Positions 8,046 to 16,575 of a DNA stretch of 64,000 bases are shown here, piece after piece. The translations under genes were made by a program, and so were the position numbers. A model generated the notes under the pieces. The model saw only the letters and a list, made by a program, of their open reading frames with translations, did no database searches and had not been told where the DNA came from. How positions within the stretch are numbered: the stretch's first letter is position 1; every line of letters begins with the position of its first letter. The stretch comes from JAKPAM01 sp047601745 (GTDB lineage: Bacteria; Pseudomonadota; Gammaproteobacteria; Burkholderiales; Burkholderiaceae_E), in contig JASGIS010000001.1 of NCBI GenBank assembly GCA_047601745.1, positions 620,001-684,000 on the forward strand, read 5' to 3'.

Positions 8046-8540
8046 TCAATCGATCGCCATCACCGGCATTCGCCGGACCCAGACGTGCCCGGTCCGCACG
8101 TCGAAGATGATCTGGCGGTGGCCGGCGCCGAACAGGCTTTCGGCGCTGACCGGCAGGCCATGCAGGCGCAGCAGCTCGCGCGCCGCTTCGCCGTTCTGCT
8201 GGCCGACCGCGCGATTCGCGGCCACGCTCCCGCGGCCGGGAAACATGTCGCCGCCGCCGAAGACCTTGGCGACGCAACACCCGATCTCGACGTGACGGGC
8301 CCGCAGGCCGGCGACCATCAGCCCCAGCGCATCGCGGCCGTAGCGAGCGTCCGGCTCCCGCCTGCCGCCCGACGGCGCCTCGGGCAGCAGGAAGTGCGAC
8401 ATCGCGCCGATCCGCCGCTCGGGCTCCCACAACGTGATCGACACGCACGAGCCCAGCAGGGTCCGGATCCGATGCCGCGCATCACCGACGAAATATTCGC
8501 CGGGCTGCAGCAGCACGTCGACGAAGCGCGGCTTGCTCAC
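8046..8540 (-). CDS. cheD: Chemoreceptor glutamine deamidase CheD
   Basis: A 164-residue CheD. The catalytic triad region is intact: the nucleophilic Cys32 in RTLLGSCVSITLWEP and His49 in GAMSHFLLP, with a downstream KVFGGGDMF segment. CheD deamidates glutamines in methyl-accepting chemotaxis proteins and can bind CheC-type phosphatases. It lies 12 bp downstream of cheR on the same strand, the last gene of a cheW-cheR-cheD run. No receptor, cheA, cheB or cheY is present in the window, so the substrate receptors are encoded elsewhere. Confidence 0.95.
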   Translation of the reverse strand: MSKPRFVDVLLQPGEYFVGDARHRIRTLLGSCVSITLWEPERRIGAMSHFLLPEAPSGGRREPDARYGRDALGLMVAGLRARHVEIGCCVAKVFGGGDMFPGRGSVAANRAVGQQNGEAARELLRLHGLPVSAESLFGAGHRQIIFDVRTGHVWVRRMPVMAID

Positions 8541-8552
8541 GCCGGCCGCCGT

Positions 8553-9374
8553 TCAAGCAGGTTTGCGATAGACCGATACGGCAACCTGCTCGAGCGGTGC
8601 GTCCAGGTCGCTCAGGCTCTCGGAATGTCCGACGCACAGGTAGCCGCCCTTGCGCAGCGGCTCGACGACGCGGCGAACGACTTCCCGCTTGGTCTGCTGA
8701 TTGAAATAGATCATCACGTTGCGCAGGAACACCAGGTCGAACTCGCCCAGGCTCGGCAGCGTCTCGTTCAGGTTGGCCATCCGGAACGACACGCGCCGGC
8801 GCAGCTCGCGGACGACCAGCAGCGAATTGGCGTGCTCGCCGTGGCCTTTCAGGCAGAAGCGCTTCAGGTAGGCCGGCGGCAGGTTGGTGGCCCGCTGCAA
8901 CGGGAACAGGCCGGTGCGCGCCACCTTGACCACGCGGCTGCTGATGTCGGTGCCGACGACCTCCCACGGCCGCTCGCCCAGGCAGTCGGCCAGCACCATC
9001 GCGGTACTGTAGGCCTCCTCGCCGGTCGAGCTGGCCGCGCTCCAGACGCGGAACGGGCGCGAGCTCGCCGCCGCTTCCAGCGCCAGCTTGCGCAGCAGCT
9101 CGAAGTGCTTGGGCTCGCGAAAGAAGTACGTTTCGTTGGTCGTCAACAGATCGACGGCGGTCTGCGCCTCGTCTTCTTCGCCGGACCGCTGCAGCAGCTC
9201 GTAGTAGGCGCCGAAGCTCGCCACCTCGCGCGCCTTCAGGCGCTTGGCCAGGCGCCCGGCCACCAGCATCTTCTTGCCGGGCGGCAGATGGATGCCCGCC
9301 GCCTTGCTGATGAACTGCTGGAAGCAGGCGAACTCGCGATCCGTCAACGTATTCATCGGAACAGGATCCGTCAT
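8553..9374 (-). CDS. cheR: Chemotaxis protein methyltransferase CheR
   Basis: A 273-residue SAM-dependent methyltransferase that methylates glutamates on chemoreceptors. The N-terminal CheR helical domain is followed by TTNETYFFREP, the SAM-binding loop WSAASSTGEEAYS, GTDISSRVV and LVFLRNVMIYF. There is no C-terminal pentapeptide-tether beta-subdomain deletion. The ATG at 9374 is chosen; a TTG at 9404 overlapping cheW and an ATG at 9356 are alternatives. It lies between cheW and cheD, almost certainly in one transcript. Confidence 0.95.
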   Translation of the reverse strand: MTDPVPMNTLTDREFACFQQFISKAAGIHLPPGKKMLVAGRLAKRLKAREVASFGAYYELLQRSGEEDEAQTAVDLLTTNETYFFREPKHFELLRKLALEAAASSRPFRVWSAASSTGEEAYSTAMVLADCLGERPWEVVGTDISSRVVKVARTGLFPLQRATNLPPAYLKRFCLKGHGEHANSLLVVRELRRRVSFRMANLNETLPSLGEFDLVFLRNVMIYFNQQTKREVVRRVVEPLRKGGYLCVGHSESLSDLDAPLEQVAVSVYRKPA

Positions 9375-9396
9375 GCCGGGGGAATGGATCGCGCGG

Positions 9397-9945
9397 TCAG
9401 GCAACGAGGGATTCGGCCGGCAACGCCGCCTGGATCCGGTCGATGTCGAGCAGGGCGCCGACGTCGAGCAGCATCACGAACCGGCCGTCGATCCTGCCCA
9501 TGCCCTGGATGAATTCGGTGCGCACGCGCGCGCCGAACTTCGGCGGCGGTTCGATCTGCGCGCCATCGATCTCGAGCACCTCGTTGACCGCATCGACGAC
9601 CAGCCCGACGACCTGGCGCTGCGCCGTCTCGCCGGCCGCGGTCTCGATGATCACGATGCAGGTGCGCTTGCCGACCTCGCTCGCGCCGCGGCCGAACCGC
9701 GCCTGCAGATCGACGACCGGCACGACCGCGCCGCGCAGGTTGATCACGCCGCGCACGCTTTCCGGCAGCATCGGCACTTCGGTCATCGCCCGGTACTCGA
9801 TGATCTCCTTGATCGACAGGATGCCGATCGCGAACACCTCGCCCCCGAGCATGAAGGTCAGGTACTGTGTCGGCTCGACGGCCGACGGCGCGCCGACGGC
9901 GAACGACGCCGGCGAGCGGCCGGCCTCCTGCATCGCGTGATTCAT
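9397..9945 (-). CDS. cheW: Chemotaxis coupling protein CheW
   Basis: A 182-residue CheW-domain protein that links chemoreceptors to the CheA kinase. Typical blocks are QYLTFMLGGEVFAIGIL, EIIEYRAMTEVPMLP, GVINLRGAVVPVVDLQ and VGLVVDAVNEVLEI. The ATG at 9945 follows GAGGAACG at a good distance. The first 38 residues form a low-complexity extension ahead of the domain. It is the first gene of the cheW-cheR-cheD run; about 165 bp upstream lies a long imperfect palindrome. Confidence 0.94.
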   Translation of the reverse strand: MNHAMQEAGRSPASFAVGAPSAVEPTQYLTFMLGGEVFAIGILSIKEIIEYRAMTEVPMLPESVRGVINLRGAVVPVVDLQARFGRGASEVGKRTCIVIIETAAGETAQRQVVGLVVDAVNEVLEIDGAQIEPPPKFGARVRTEFIQGMGRIDGRFVMLLDVGALLDIDRIQAALPAESLVA

Positions 9946-10110
9946 CCGCGTTCCTCGATGATTGCTATCCGTCGCCCTAGCCCGACGACGCAAGGCGACA
10001 GGCTAAGAGAGAATCGAGCGATCGGGCGGTCGATGTCGATGGACGGCGGATGCCGCGTTTCCTGCGGCGGTACGAGGACGCGGGACGCGCGGCGGCGGTG
10101 CGCGCAGCTC
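9946..10110. other. Non-coding leader upstream of cheW
   Basis: A 165-bp stretch between cheW and the palindromic repeat at 10111. I see no gene or RNA here. It should carry the cheW promoter. A TAAG-containing segment near 10005 is the only AT-richer patch and no convincing sigma-70 or sigma-28 box pair is evident. Confidence 0.4.
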
Positions 10111-10271
10111 AGAATCTGTGAACGAATCGGACGCGGCCGAGCGGCGCGTCAGGGCGGTTCCGATCGAGGCGCGAAGCGCAGCCATATCGCGTGATATGGC
10201 GAGCATTCGCAACGACGAGCGGGACCGTCCTGGCGCGACGAGCGGTCGTGGCTGGTTCGTTCACAGATTCT
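10111..10271. repeat. Imperfect 161-bp palindrome (MITE-like or giant hairpin)
   Basis: The outer 16 bp are perfectly inverted: AGAATCTGTGAACGAA at 10111-10126 and its complement at 10256-10271. The centre is also perfect: GCCATATC, GCGT, GATATGGC at 10181-10200. Between these the two arms can be aligned without gaps for more than 40 positions, at roughly 60 percent identity by eye. Before the IS insertion the right end abutted the stop codon of the universal stress gene. It has no coding capacity of its own. It could be a decayed MITE or an extended terminator-like hairpin. Confidence 0.6.
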
Positions 10272-10273
10272 CA

Positions 10274-11493
10274 GAGGGTGTATCCCAAATCAATACCTCG
10301 TGCGTTGATCGATTTAGAATGGATCAACGCGGGAGGTGTCGATTGGAATCGAAGTTGCAAGTCAAGCGAGGTCCGGGACGCAAGGCGCTGCTCACGTCTG
10401 AACATGGCGTGGTCCTGGCTCAGATTGCGCAGGAACTGCCGCGCTCGTCGCTGGACGAGTTGACGCGCGAGTTCAACCGCCGCTGCAATCTGAACGTGTG
10501 CTCGGCCACCGTGCGCAAAGCGCTCAAGCAAGCGGGCATCACGCGCATCAGGCCGATTCGCAAGCCTGCCGTACGTGCAGCGGTTCAAGGCGGCGCACCG
10601 ATTCGCGTGGGCTACACCGAGCGGCACCGCCGCCAGGACGGCGCCAGCGGCCTGAACACGGACCTGACCGATGCCGAGTGGGCGCTGGTCGCCGACTTGT
10701 TCGAGCGCCACGGTGGACGCGGTGCGCCGCCCACGCATGAGCGACGCGCGCTCGTGAACGCCTGCTGCTATGTCGTGCGCACCGGTTGCGCCTGGCGGTT
10801 GCTGCCCAAGTCGTTTGCCCCCTGGCGCGCGGTGTACAAGGCGTTTCGCGGCTGGGCGCACGCTGGAACCTTCGAGCTGATGCACGACCGGCTGCGTCAG
10901 CAATGGCGCGATCGGATCGGACGCACACCTGACCCGAGCGCCGCCATCATCGATGCGCAGAGCACCCGCAGCACCGCTCAGGGCGGCGACACCGGCTTTG
11001 ACGCCGGTAAAAAGGTCAAGGGGCGCAAGCGCCACCTGGTCGTGGACACGCTCGGGTTGCTGTTGGCCGTGACGATCACCGCCGCCAGCGTGCAGGACCG
11101 CGACGCGGCCGGACCGGTCGTGGCCTTGGCCTGCGCCAAGGTCCCCGGCCTCAAGGCCCTGTTCGTCGATGCGGCCTATGGCGGCCGATGTGCCGAAAAC
11201 ATCGAAGCGACTCACGCCATCGCGGTACACATCGTGCGCCATCCCGGCAATCGCCGCACCGGTACCTGGCAGACCGAGCAGCAGCCTCTGTGGCCCGAGG
11301 TCCTCACCAAGGGCTTCGTCGTGCAACCCAAGCGCTGGGTCATCGAGCGCACCCATGCTTGGAATGAGCGCGCACGTCGTCTTATCGCTCACCACGATCG
11401 GTCCCAATGGGCTCCGCTGGCCTGGGTTTGGCTCACCGAAGCGCGTATCCTCGCTTCTAGGCTGGCGCAACCTTTCATTTAGGAAACACCCTC
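10274..11493 (+). mobile_element. IS5-family insertion sequence (IS1031-type), 1220 bp, complete
   Basis: Terminal inverted repeats are GAGGGTGTATCCCAAAT (10274-10290) and, at the right end (11477-11493, reverse complement), GAGGGTGTTTCCTAAAT; 15 of 17 positions match. Both ends are flanked by TCA (10271-10273 and 11494-11496), a 3-bp target duplication of the TNA form known for the IS1031 subgroup. A single intact transposase gene fills the element. The right-hand TCA is also the complement of the TGA stop codon of the neighbouring stress-protein gene, so the insertion left that gene intact. Confidence 0.9.
10319..11482 (+). CDS. IS5-family transposase with extra N-terminal HTH
   Basis: A 387-residue DDE transposase starting at the first ATG inside the element (10319); the frame is open further left but outside the IS. 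Residues 1-90 form a winged-helix-like segment (GRKALLTSEHGVVLAQIAQ, then SSATVRKALKQAG-like helices), followed by the IS5 N-terminal domain (LTDAEWALVADLFERHGGRG, TGCAWRLLPKSF). The catalytic core has the three acidic residues in AIIDAQSTRS, LFVDAAYGG and WVIERTHAWNERARR. The reading frame is intact, so the element could still be active. The N-terminal HTH makes it about 100 residues longer than the smallest IS1031 transposases. Confidence 0.9.
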   Translation: MDQRGRCRLESKLQVKRGPGRKALLTSEHGVVLAQIAQELPRSSLDELTREFNRRCNLNVCSATVRKALKQAGITRIRPIRKPAVRAAVQGGAPIRVGYTERHRRQDGASGLNTDLTDAEWALVADLFERHGGRGAPPTHERRALVNACCYVVRTGCAWRLLPKSFAPWRAVYKAFRGWAHAGTFELMHDRLRQQWRDRIGRTPDPSAAIIDAQSTRSTAQGGDTGFDAGKKVKGRKRHLVVDTLGLLLAVTITAASVQDRDAAGPVVALACAKVPGLKALFVDAAYGGRCAENIEATHAIAVHIVRHPGNRRTGTWQTEQQPLWPEVLTKGFVVQPKRWVIERTHAWNERARRLIAHHDRSQWAPLAWVWLTEARILASRLAQPFI

Positions 11494-12330
11494 TCAGTGC
11501 GAGAACAGTACCGGCAGCGTCATCGTCCGCAGCAGCGTCAGGCTGGTGCCGCCCATCAGCAGCTCGCGCATCCGCGAGTGGCCGAAGCACCCCATGACGA
11601 GCAGGTCGGAATCGTAGTCGGACGCGCGCGACAGGATCTCTTCGCCGATGCCGATCTCGGTCGGCACGACGTGCAGCTCGACGTTCAGCCCGTGGCGCGC
11701 CAGATACAGGCTCAGGTCGGCGCCGGGCGCCTCGCCGTGGCGGCCGCTGCCGTCGGACGGATTGATGACGAGGACGTCGACGTGCCGGCACGCCTTGAGC
11801 AGCGGCAGCGCGTCGCTGATCGCGCGCTGCGATTCGGGCGTGGCGCTCCAGGCGATCAGCGCGCGTTCGAACGGCTTGACGTACTGGCCCGAATACGGGA
11901 CGAACAGGACCGGGCGCCCGCCGCTCATCACGAGGTCGACCAGCGCGTCTTCCGGATACGAGGTCGGCTGCGGCTTTTCTTCGGGCTGGCTGACGACGAT
12001 CAGGTCCGCATAGTGGGCCTGCCTGCGCAGGACGTCGGCCGGCTCGCCGCGGCCGACCCGGGTCTCGAACGAGCGCAGGCCGTAGTCGCGCGTGCGTTCC
12101 TCGAACGCGCTGCACCACTGCTTCGCCACTTCGTCGCGGTTGTCGTGGAACGTGCGGGCGACATCCTGAGTGAAGGCCGACGAGAGCCCCTGCGGCAGGT
12201 CGATCGGCCGGATGTTGGCCAGGGCGACCAGGTGCGCCTGATGCTGCAGGGCCAGCGCTCGCGCCAGTTCACAGCGGTTGTCGTTCAGTGTCGTGTCGTC
12301 CAGCGTGACCAAGATCGTTCCCAGGCTCAT
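11494..12330 (-). CDS. Universal stress protein, tandem UspA domains
   Basis: A 278-residue protein with two Usp domains: residues 1-145 (GTILVTLDDTTLNDNRC, DLIVVSQP) and about 150-278. The second carries the ATP-binding signature MGCFGHSRMRELLMGGTS (G-2x-G-9x-G-S/T). The start has a GGAGGAG Shine-Dalgarno. The TGA stop coincides with the 3-bp target duplication of the adjacent IS, so the coding sequence is unchanged although everything downstream has been displaced by 1.2 kb. Tandem Usp proteins bind ATP and act in stress survival; the specific role is unknown. Confidence 0.9.
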   Translation of the reverse strand: MSLGTILVTLDDTTLNDNRCELARALALQHQAHLVALANIRPIDLPQGLSSAFTQDVARTFHDNRDEVAKQWCSAFEERTRDYGLRSFETRVGRGEPADVLRRQAHYADLIVVSQPEEKPQPTSYPEDALVDLVMSGGRPVLFVPYSGQYVKPFERALIAWSATPESQRAISDALPLLKACRHVDVLVINPSDGSGRHGEAPGADLSLYLARHGLNVELHVVPTEIGIGEEILSRASDYDSDLLVMGCFGHSRMRELLMGGTSLTLLRTMTLPVLFSH

Positions 12331-12464
12331 CGTGCTCCTCCGTGCGTGGTAAGACGAAATCGTGCCGAGGGACGAACGCCATCGGCCTTCCCCTGCAACT
12401 TAGGTCAGCGCCGCGGACGGCGCCTTGCGCCCGATCAACGGGCCATCACCGGGTATCGGACGCT

Positions 12465-13988
12465 TCAGGTGCCGCAGAACGTCCGGTAGCGGGCGGTGAC
12501 GGCCGCCGGCGCCGGCTCCGCATACGGAGCGAGCGCCGGGTCGTCGTCGAACGGACGCCGCACGGCGGCCAGCAGCCGATCGAACGGCCCGAGATCATCG
12601 TCGTCCGACGCCGCCGCCAGCGCGTGCTCGACCTGGTGATTGCGGGCGATGATCCGCGGATTGACCGCCCGCATCCGCAGCGATCGCCGCGCCGGGTCGC
12701 CGACGCCCGCCGCATCCTCGGCCGCGCAGGCCGCCCGCCAGCGAACGAGCCACGCGTCGAGCGCACGCGCATCGCCGACCCGCTCGCGCAGCGGCGCCTC
12801 GTCGCCGTCGGCCGCCGCCGACAGCCCGCACCAGGCCTGCGTGAAATCGACCGCATTGGCGTGCAGCAGCGCCAGCCAGTCGTCGGCCAGCGCCGCCGTC
12901 TCGGCACCGCCCGGCCCCGCCAGGCCGAGCTTGGCCCGCTGGCCCTCCCTCCACCGGTCGTCGTACCAGCCGGGAAACGCGTCGATCACCGTCATCGCGT
13001 CCTCGACCGCTCGCCGGAGCGCGTCGTCATCGTCGCCGCCAGCGATCAACGGCAGCAGCGCCTCGGCCAGGCGCGCCAGGTTCCAGCGCGCGATCAGCGG
13101 CTGGTTGCCGAACGCGTAGCGACCGGCGGTATCGATGCTGCTGAACACGGCGCGCGGATCATAAGCCTCGATGAACGCGCACGGGCCGTAGTCGATCGTC
13201 TCGCCGGACAGCGTCATGTTGTCGGTATTCATCACGCCGTGCAGGAAGCCGACGTTCATCCATCGGGCGACGAGCGACGCCTGCCGCCGGGCGACCTCGC
13301 GCAGCAGCGACAGGTAGCGGTCCGGCTCGCCGGCCAGCGCCGGGTCGTGGCGCGCGATCGCGGGGTCGTGGCGCGCGATCGCGTAGTCGGCGACCTGCCG
13401 CAGCACGTCGAGCCGGCGCTGCGCGGCGAAGTACTGCAGCGTACCGACGCGAAGGTGGCTGGCCGCCACGCGGGTCAGCACCGCGCCCGGCAGCCGGCGT
13501 TCGCGCTGCACGGGCTCGCCGGTCGCGGCCACGGCCAGCGCGCGCGTCGTCGGAATGCCCAGCGCATGCATCGATTCGCCGATCAGCGCCTCGCGCAGCA
13601 TCGGTCCGACGGCCGCCTTGCCGTCGGCACCCCGCGAGAACGGCGTGCGGCCGGATCCCTTGAACGCGATGTCGCGGCGCGCGCCGTTCCGGTCGACGAG
13701 CTCGCCGAGCAGCAATGCCCGGCCGTCGCCGAGCTGCGGCGAGAAACCGCCGAACTGGTGCCCGGCATACGCCTGCGCCAACGGCTGCGCCCCGTCGGGA
13801 ACCTGGTTGCCGGCGAAGATCGCCGCGCCTTTGGGCGAATCGAGCGCGACCGGATCGAGGCCGAGTTCATCGGCCAGCGCGCGATTGAAGAACAGCAGGC
13901 GCGGCGCCCCGACCGCTGCCGGTTGCCACGACACGTAGGCCTGCGGCAGTTCGCGCGCGTAGGTGTTGTCGAAAGCGAAGTGCGTCAT
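12465..13988 (-). CDS. selO: Protein adenylyltransferase SelO (YdiU/UPF0061)
   Basis: A 507-residue pseudokinase-fold AMPylase that transfers AMP from ATP to hydroxyl side chains, linked to redox stress. Conserved blocks include AYAGHQFGGFSPQLGDGRA, FKGSGRTPFSRGADGKA, LREALIGESMHALGIPTTRA and GVMNTDNMTLSGETIDYGP, which contains the Asn and Asp residues that bind metal. It starts at 13988 (MTHFAFDN). A 7-residue unit (AIARHDP) is present twice in a row near residues 202-215, caused by a perfect 21-bp duplication. The canonical C-terminal redox-active CxxU/C end is not evident; the protein ends FCGT. Confidence 0.93.
   Translation of the reverse strand: MTHFAFDNTYARELPQAYVSWQPAAVGAPRLLFFNRALADELGLDPVALDSPKGAAIFAGNQVPDGAQPLAQAYAGHQFGGFSPQLGDGRALLLGELVDRNGARRDIAFKGSGRTPFSRGADGKAAVGPMLREALIGESMHALGIPTTRALAVAATGEPVQRERRLPGAVLTRVAASHLRVGTLQYFAAQRRLDVLRQVADYAIARHDPAIARHDPALAGEPDRYLSLLREVARRQASLVARWMNVGFLHGVMNTDNMTLSGETIDYGPCAFIEAYDPRAVFSSIDTAGRYAFGNQPLIARWNLARLAEALLPLIAGGDDDDALRRAVEDAMTVIDAFPGWYDDRWREGQRAKLGLAGPGGAETAALADDWLALLHANAVDFTQAWCGLSAAADGDEAPLRERVGDARALDAWLVRWRAACAAEDAAGVGDPARRSLRMRAVNPRIIARNHQVEHALAAASDDDDLGPFDRLLAAVRRPFDDDPALAPYAEPAPAAVTARYRTFCGT
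13342..13383. repeat. Perfect 21-bp tandem duplication inside selO
   Basis: GGGTCGTGGCGCGCGATCGCG occurs at 13342-13362 and again at 13363-13383 with no mismatch. It is in frame and duplicates seven residues (AIARHDP) in a helical linker of SelO. The identity of both copies suggests a recent slippage event. Confidence 0.9.
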
Positions 13989-14080
13989 CGTCGGACTCGG
14001 GCTTGACCGACAGACAGTATGGGCGCAAACACCGCATGCTGCCGAGCCGCCCCGAGCGAGCGCCCGGGACAGGGCCGGCT

Positions 14081-15355
14081 TCAGACGGTTCCGCCGCCTT
14101 CGATGATCGACCCGAACTTGACCCAGCGCTGGCCGTCGAAGCGTTGCAACAGCATCTGCTTGAGCGGACGGTGATCGGTCGGGCTGGTATTCAGCTTGAT
14201 GCCCGGCAGCAGCATCGGGTTCTCCAGATCGCGCAGGTTGTTGGCCTGCGCCATGATCTGCTTGCGCGAGAAATCCCCGTTGCACTGCTGGAGCACGTGC
14301 GTCATCACCATCGCCGTCATGTAACCATAAGCGTGCAGCGATTCGTCTACGTGGGCGTCCGGCATCCACTTGGCCATGAACGCGCGATACGCTTTGAGGC
14401 CGGGATCGTCGGCCAGGCCGGGGTCGGTGATGTCCTTCAAATAGGTCGTGCTCAGCACGCCGGTCGAGCGCTCGGCGCCGGCCGGCAGCAGCACGCTCTG
14501 CACCGACGACACGCCGGTGGCGATGAAGTGCATGCCCTTGAAGCCCAGATCGTAGGCCTTGCGGATCACCATCGCGCCGAACTTGCCGGTGACGCCCGAG
14601 ATCAACACGTCGGCAGGGCTGGACAGCAACTGGATCAGCACCGAATCGAGCGTCGGATCGGTCACCTCGTACGAGGCGGCGCGCACCTGCGCGTCATAGC
14701 GGGACCCGAGCACGTCCCGAGCGCCGGCGATGTAGTCCCGGCCGAAGTCATCGTTCTGATAGACGATCGCGAACTTCGCGTTGGGGTTCTCCTTGAGCAC
14801 ATGCTTCATCGACACCTGGCATTCGACGCGGCCGCTGGGCGCGTACGGCATCGACCAAGGAAACGTCTTGTAGTCGGCCCACTTGTCGCCGTTGACCGCC
14901 AGGAACAGGTGCGGCACGCCGCGCTGGTTCAGGTACTTGACGATCGCCGAGTTGGGCCCGGTGCCCAGGTTGCCGAACATGAACGCGATGTCGTCCTGCT
15001 CGACCAGCTTGCGCGCCATCTCGACGGTCTTGGACGGATTGAAACCGTCGTCGTAGAACAGGAAATTGATCTTGTGCCCGGCAACGCCGCCCTGCTCGTT
15101 GACCATCTTGAAATACGCGGCCTGGGCGCGCGCCGCGGCTCCCAGCGCCGAGACCGGTCCGGACAGCGACGTCGTATTGCCGATGCGCAGCTCGTTGGCG
15201 CCGACACCGGGCAGCGACTGCGTGCGCCCCGCGCGCGGCCACAGCGCAGCGACGCTGCCGGCCGCCGCGCCGGCGACGAAGGTCCGCCGCCCGGCGTCGA
15301 GGATTTCGGTGCCGGCCGACGAGGCCTCGCCGGATGACTGCGGTTGTCTATGCAT
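14081..15355 (-). CDS. ABC transporter substrate-binding protein, branched-chain amino acid (Liv) type, Tat-exported
   Basis: A 424-residue periplasmic binding protein of type I fold. The N terminus has a twin-arginine motif (AGRRTFVAGAAAG), so export by Tat is likely. The mature part starts ANELRIGNTTSLSGPVSALG and continues with NEQGGVAGHKINFLFYDDG. Such proteins in catabolic regions usually bind carboxylic or aromatic acids instead of leucine. No permease or ATPase gene is adjacent. It is divergent from an enoyl-CoA hydratase at 15623 across about 270 bp, consistent with a shared substrate. Confidence 0.88.
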   Translation of the reverse strand: MHRQPQSSGEASSAGTEILDAGRRTFVAGAAAGSVAALWPRAGRTQSLPGVGANELRIGNTTSLSGPVSALGAAARAQAAYFKMVNEQGGVAGHKINFLFYDDGFNPSKTVEMARKLVEQDDIAFMFGNLGTGPNSAIVKYLNQRGVPHLFLAVNGDKWADYKTFPWSMPYAPSGRVECQVSMKHVLKENPNAKFAIVYQNDDFGRDYIAGARDVLGSRYDAQVRAASYEVTDPTLDSVLIQLLSSPADVLISGVTGKFGAMVIRKAYDLGFKGMHFIATGVSSVQSVLLPAGAERSTGVLSTTYLKDITDPGLADDPGLKAYRAFMAKWMPDAHVDESLHAYGYMTAMVMTHVLQQCNGDFSRKQIMAQANNLRDLENPMLLPGIKLNTSPTDHRPLKQMLLQRFDGQRWVKFGSIIEGGGTV

Positions 15356-15622
15356 GGTCTTCGCCCTTGTTCGATCGGATCGGTGCCCGCGCCGCGTGCC
15401 GGGCCAGCCAACGACTATAAGGGCCGCCGGCGCGACCCGGATCGGGGCTAACCCTAGATGCGCGATCGCCGCGTATCGAATTCGCGCGCAGGCCGGCGAA
15501 CCGCCGTGCCCGCCGGCGACGATGATCGCGTAGCATCCGGCGAACGCGCGCGCACGCCCGGAGCACGGCGTGCGCGCCGCATCGGCCCCGACGGCAATCG
15601 CCAAACGACATCAGGAGACGAC

Positions 15623-16519
15623 ATGGCTGAAGGCAAATTCGAGACGATCCTCTACGACGTTCCCGAAGAAGGTATCGCCCGCATCCGGCTGAACCGCCCC
15701 GATCGCGCCAACGCGCAGGACACGCAACTGCTGTACGAGCTGAACGACGCGTTCGACCAGGCGGCGCGGGATCCGGACATCCGCGTGATCATCCTCGCCG
15801 CCGAAGGCAAGCATTTCTCGGCCGGACACGACCTGTCCGAACTCGATTCGGCCGGCGCGATGAAACGTTTTCGCACGGTCGGCCCGATCTGCGGCTTCGG
15901 CTGCGCGGGCGCCGAGGCCCAGATGTCGCGCGAAGAAGAAATCTACCTGGGCTTCTCCGAGCGCTGGCGCAACATCCCGAAGCCGACGATCGCCGCCGTG
16001 CAGGGCAAGTGCATCGCCGGCGGCCTGATGCTGGCCTGGCCCTGCGACCTGATCGTCGCCAGCGACGACGCCGCGTTCGCCGACCCGGTGGTCAGCTTCG
16101 GCATCGGCGGCATCGAATGGTTCCATCACCTGCAGGAGGTCGGCGCCCGCAAGGCCAAGGAGATGCTGTTCACGTCCGACGCCGTCTCCGCGGCCGAGGC
16201 GCTGGCGCTGGGCATGGTCAACAAGGTCGTGCCGCGCGACCAGTTGGAGCAGGCGACGATGGAGATGGCCCGCAAGATCGCGGCCAAGTCCCGTTTCGCG
16301 CTGAAGCTGACCAAGCTGGCGATCAACGGCGCGCAGGATGCGGGCGGACGCGAGCTGGCGATGAAGAACGCGTTCCACCTGCACCAGCTCGCGCACACGC
16401 ACAACCTGAAGGTGTTCGGCATGTTGATGGACCCGACCGGCCTGCCCGAGGCGACCCGCAAGGCGATGGCCGCGCGACTGGCGGCGGCGGCCGCGGCCGA
16501 GAAGGAAGGCAACGCGTAG
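15623..16519 (+). CDS. Enoyl-CoA hydratase/isomerase family protein
   Basis: A 298-residue crotonase-fold protein starting at 15623 with a preceding AGGAGA. Oxyanion-hole regions are GKHFSAGHDLSELDS and QGKCIAGGLMLAWPCDLIVAS; the second acid region reads DPVVSFGIGGIEWFHHL, which lacks the usual Glu of true hydratases. A C-terminal extension of about 35 Ala-rich residues follows HNLKVFGMLMDP. Reaction and substrate are not predictable. It is followed by 100 bp and the hipBA module. Confidence 0.85.
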   Translation: MAEGKFETILYDVPEEGIARIRLNRPDRANAQDTQLLYELNDAFDQAARDPDIRVIILAAEGKHFSAGHDLSELDSAGAMKRFRTVGPICGFGCAGAEAQMSREEEIYLGFSERWRNIPKPTIAAVQGKCIAGGLMLAWPCDLIVASDDAAFADPVVSFGIGGIEWFHHLQEVGARKAKEMLFTSDAVSAAEALALGMVNKVVPRDQLEQATMEMARKIAAKSRFALKLTKLAINGAQDAGGRELAMKNAFHLHQLAHTHNLKVFGMLMDPTGLPEATRKAMAARLAAAAAAEKEGNA

Positions 16520-16575
16520 CGGCGGGCCGACTGCGGCGGCTTCGGCCGCGCAGTTCGTATCTCGGCCCCCAATTC

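Noticed and set aside
10118..10318. Upstream extension of the transposase frame
   Set aside because: It lies outside the left inverted repeat of the IS and inside the palindrome, so it is not part of the transposase.
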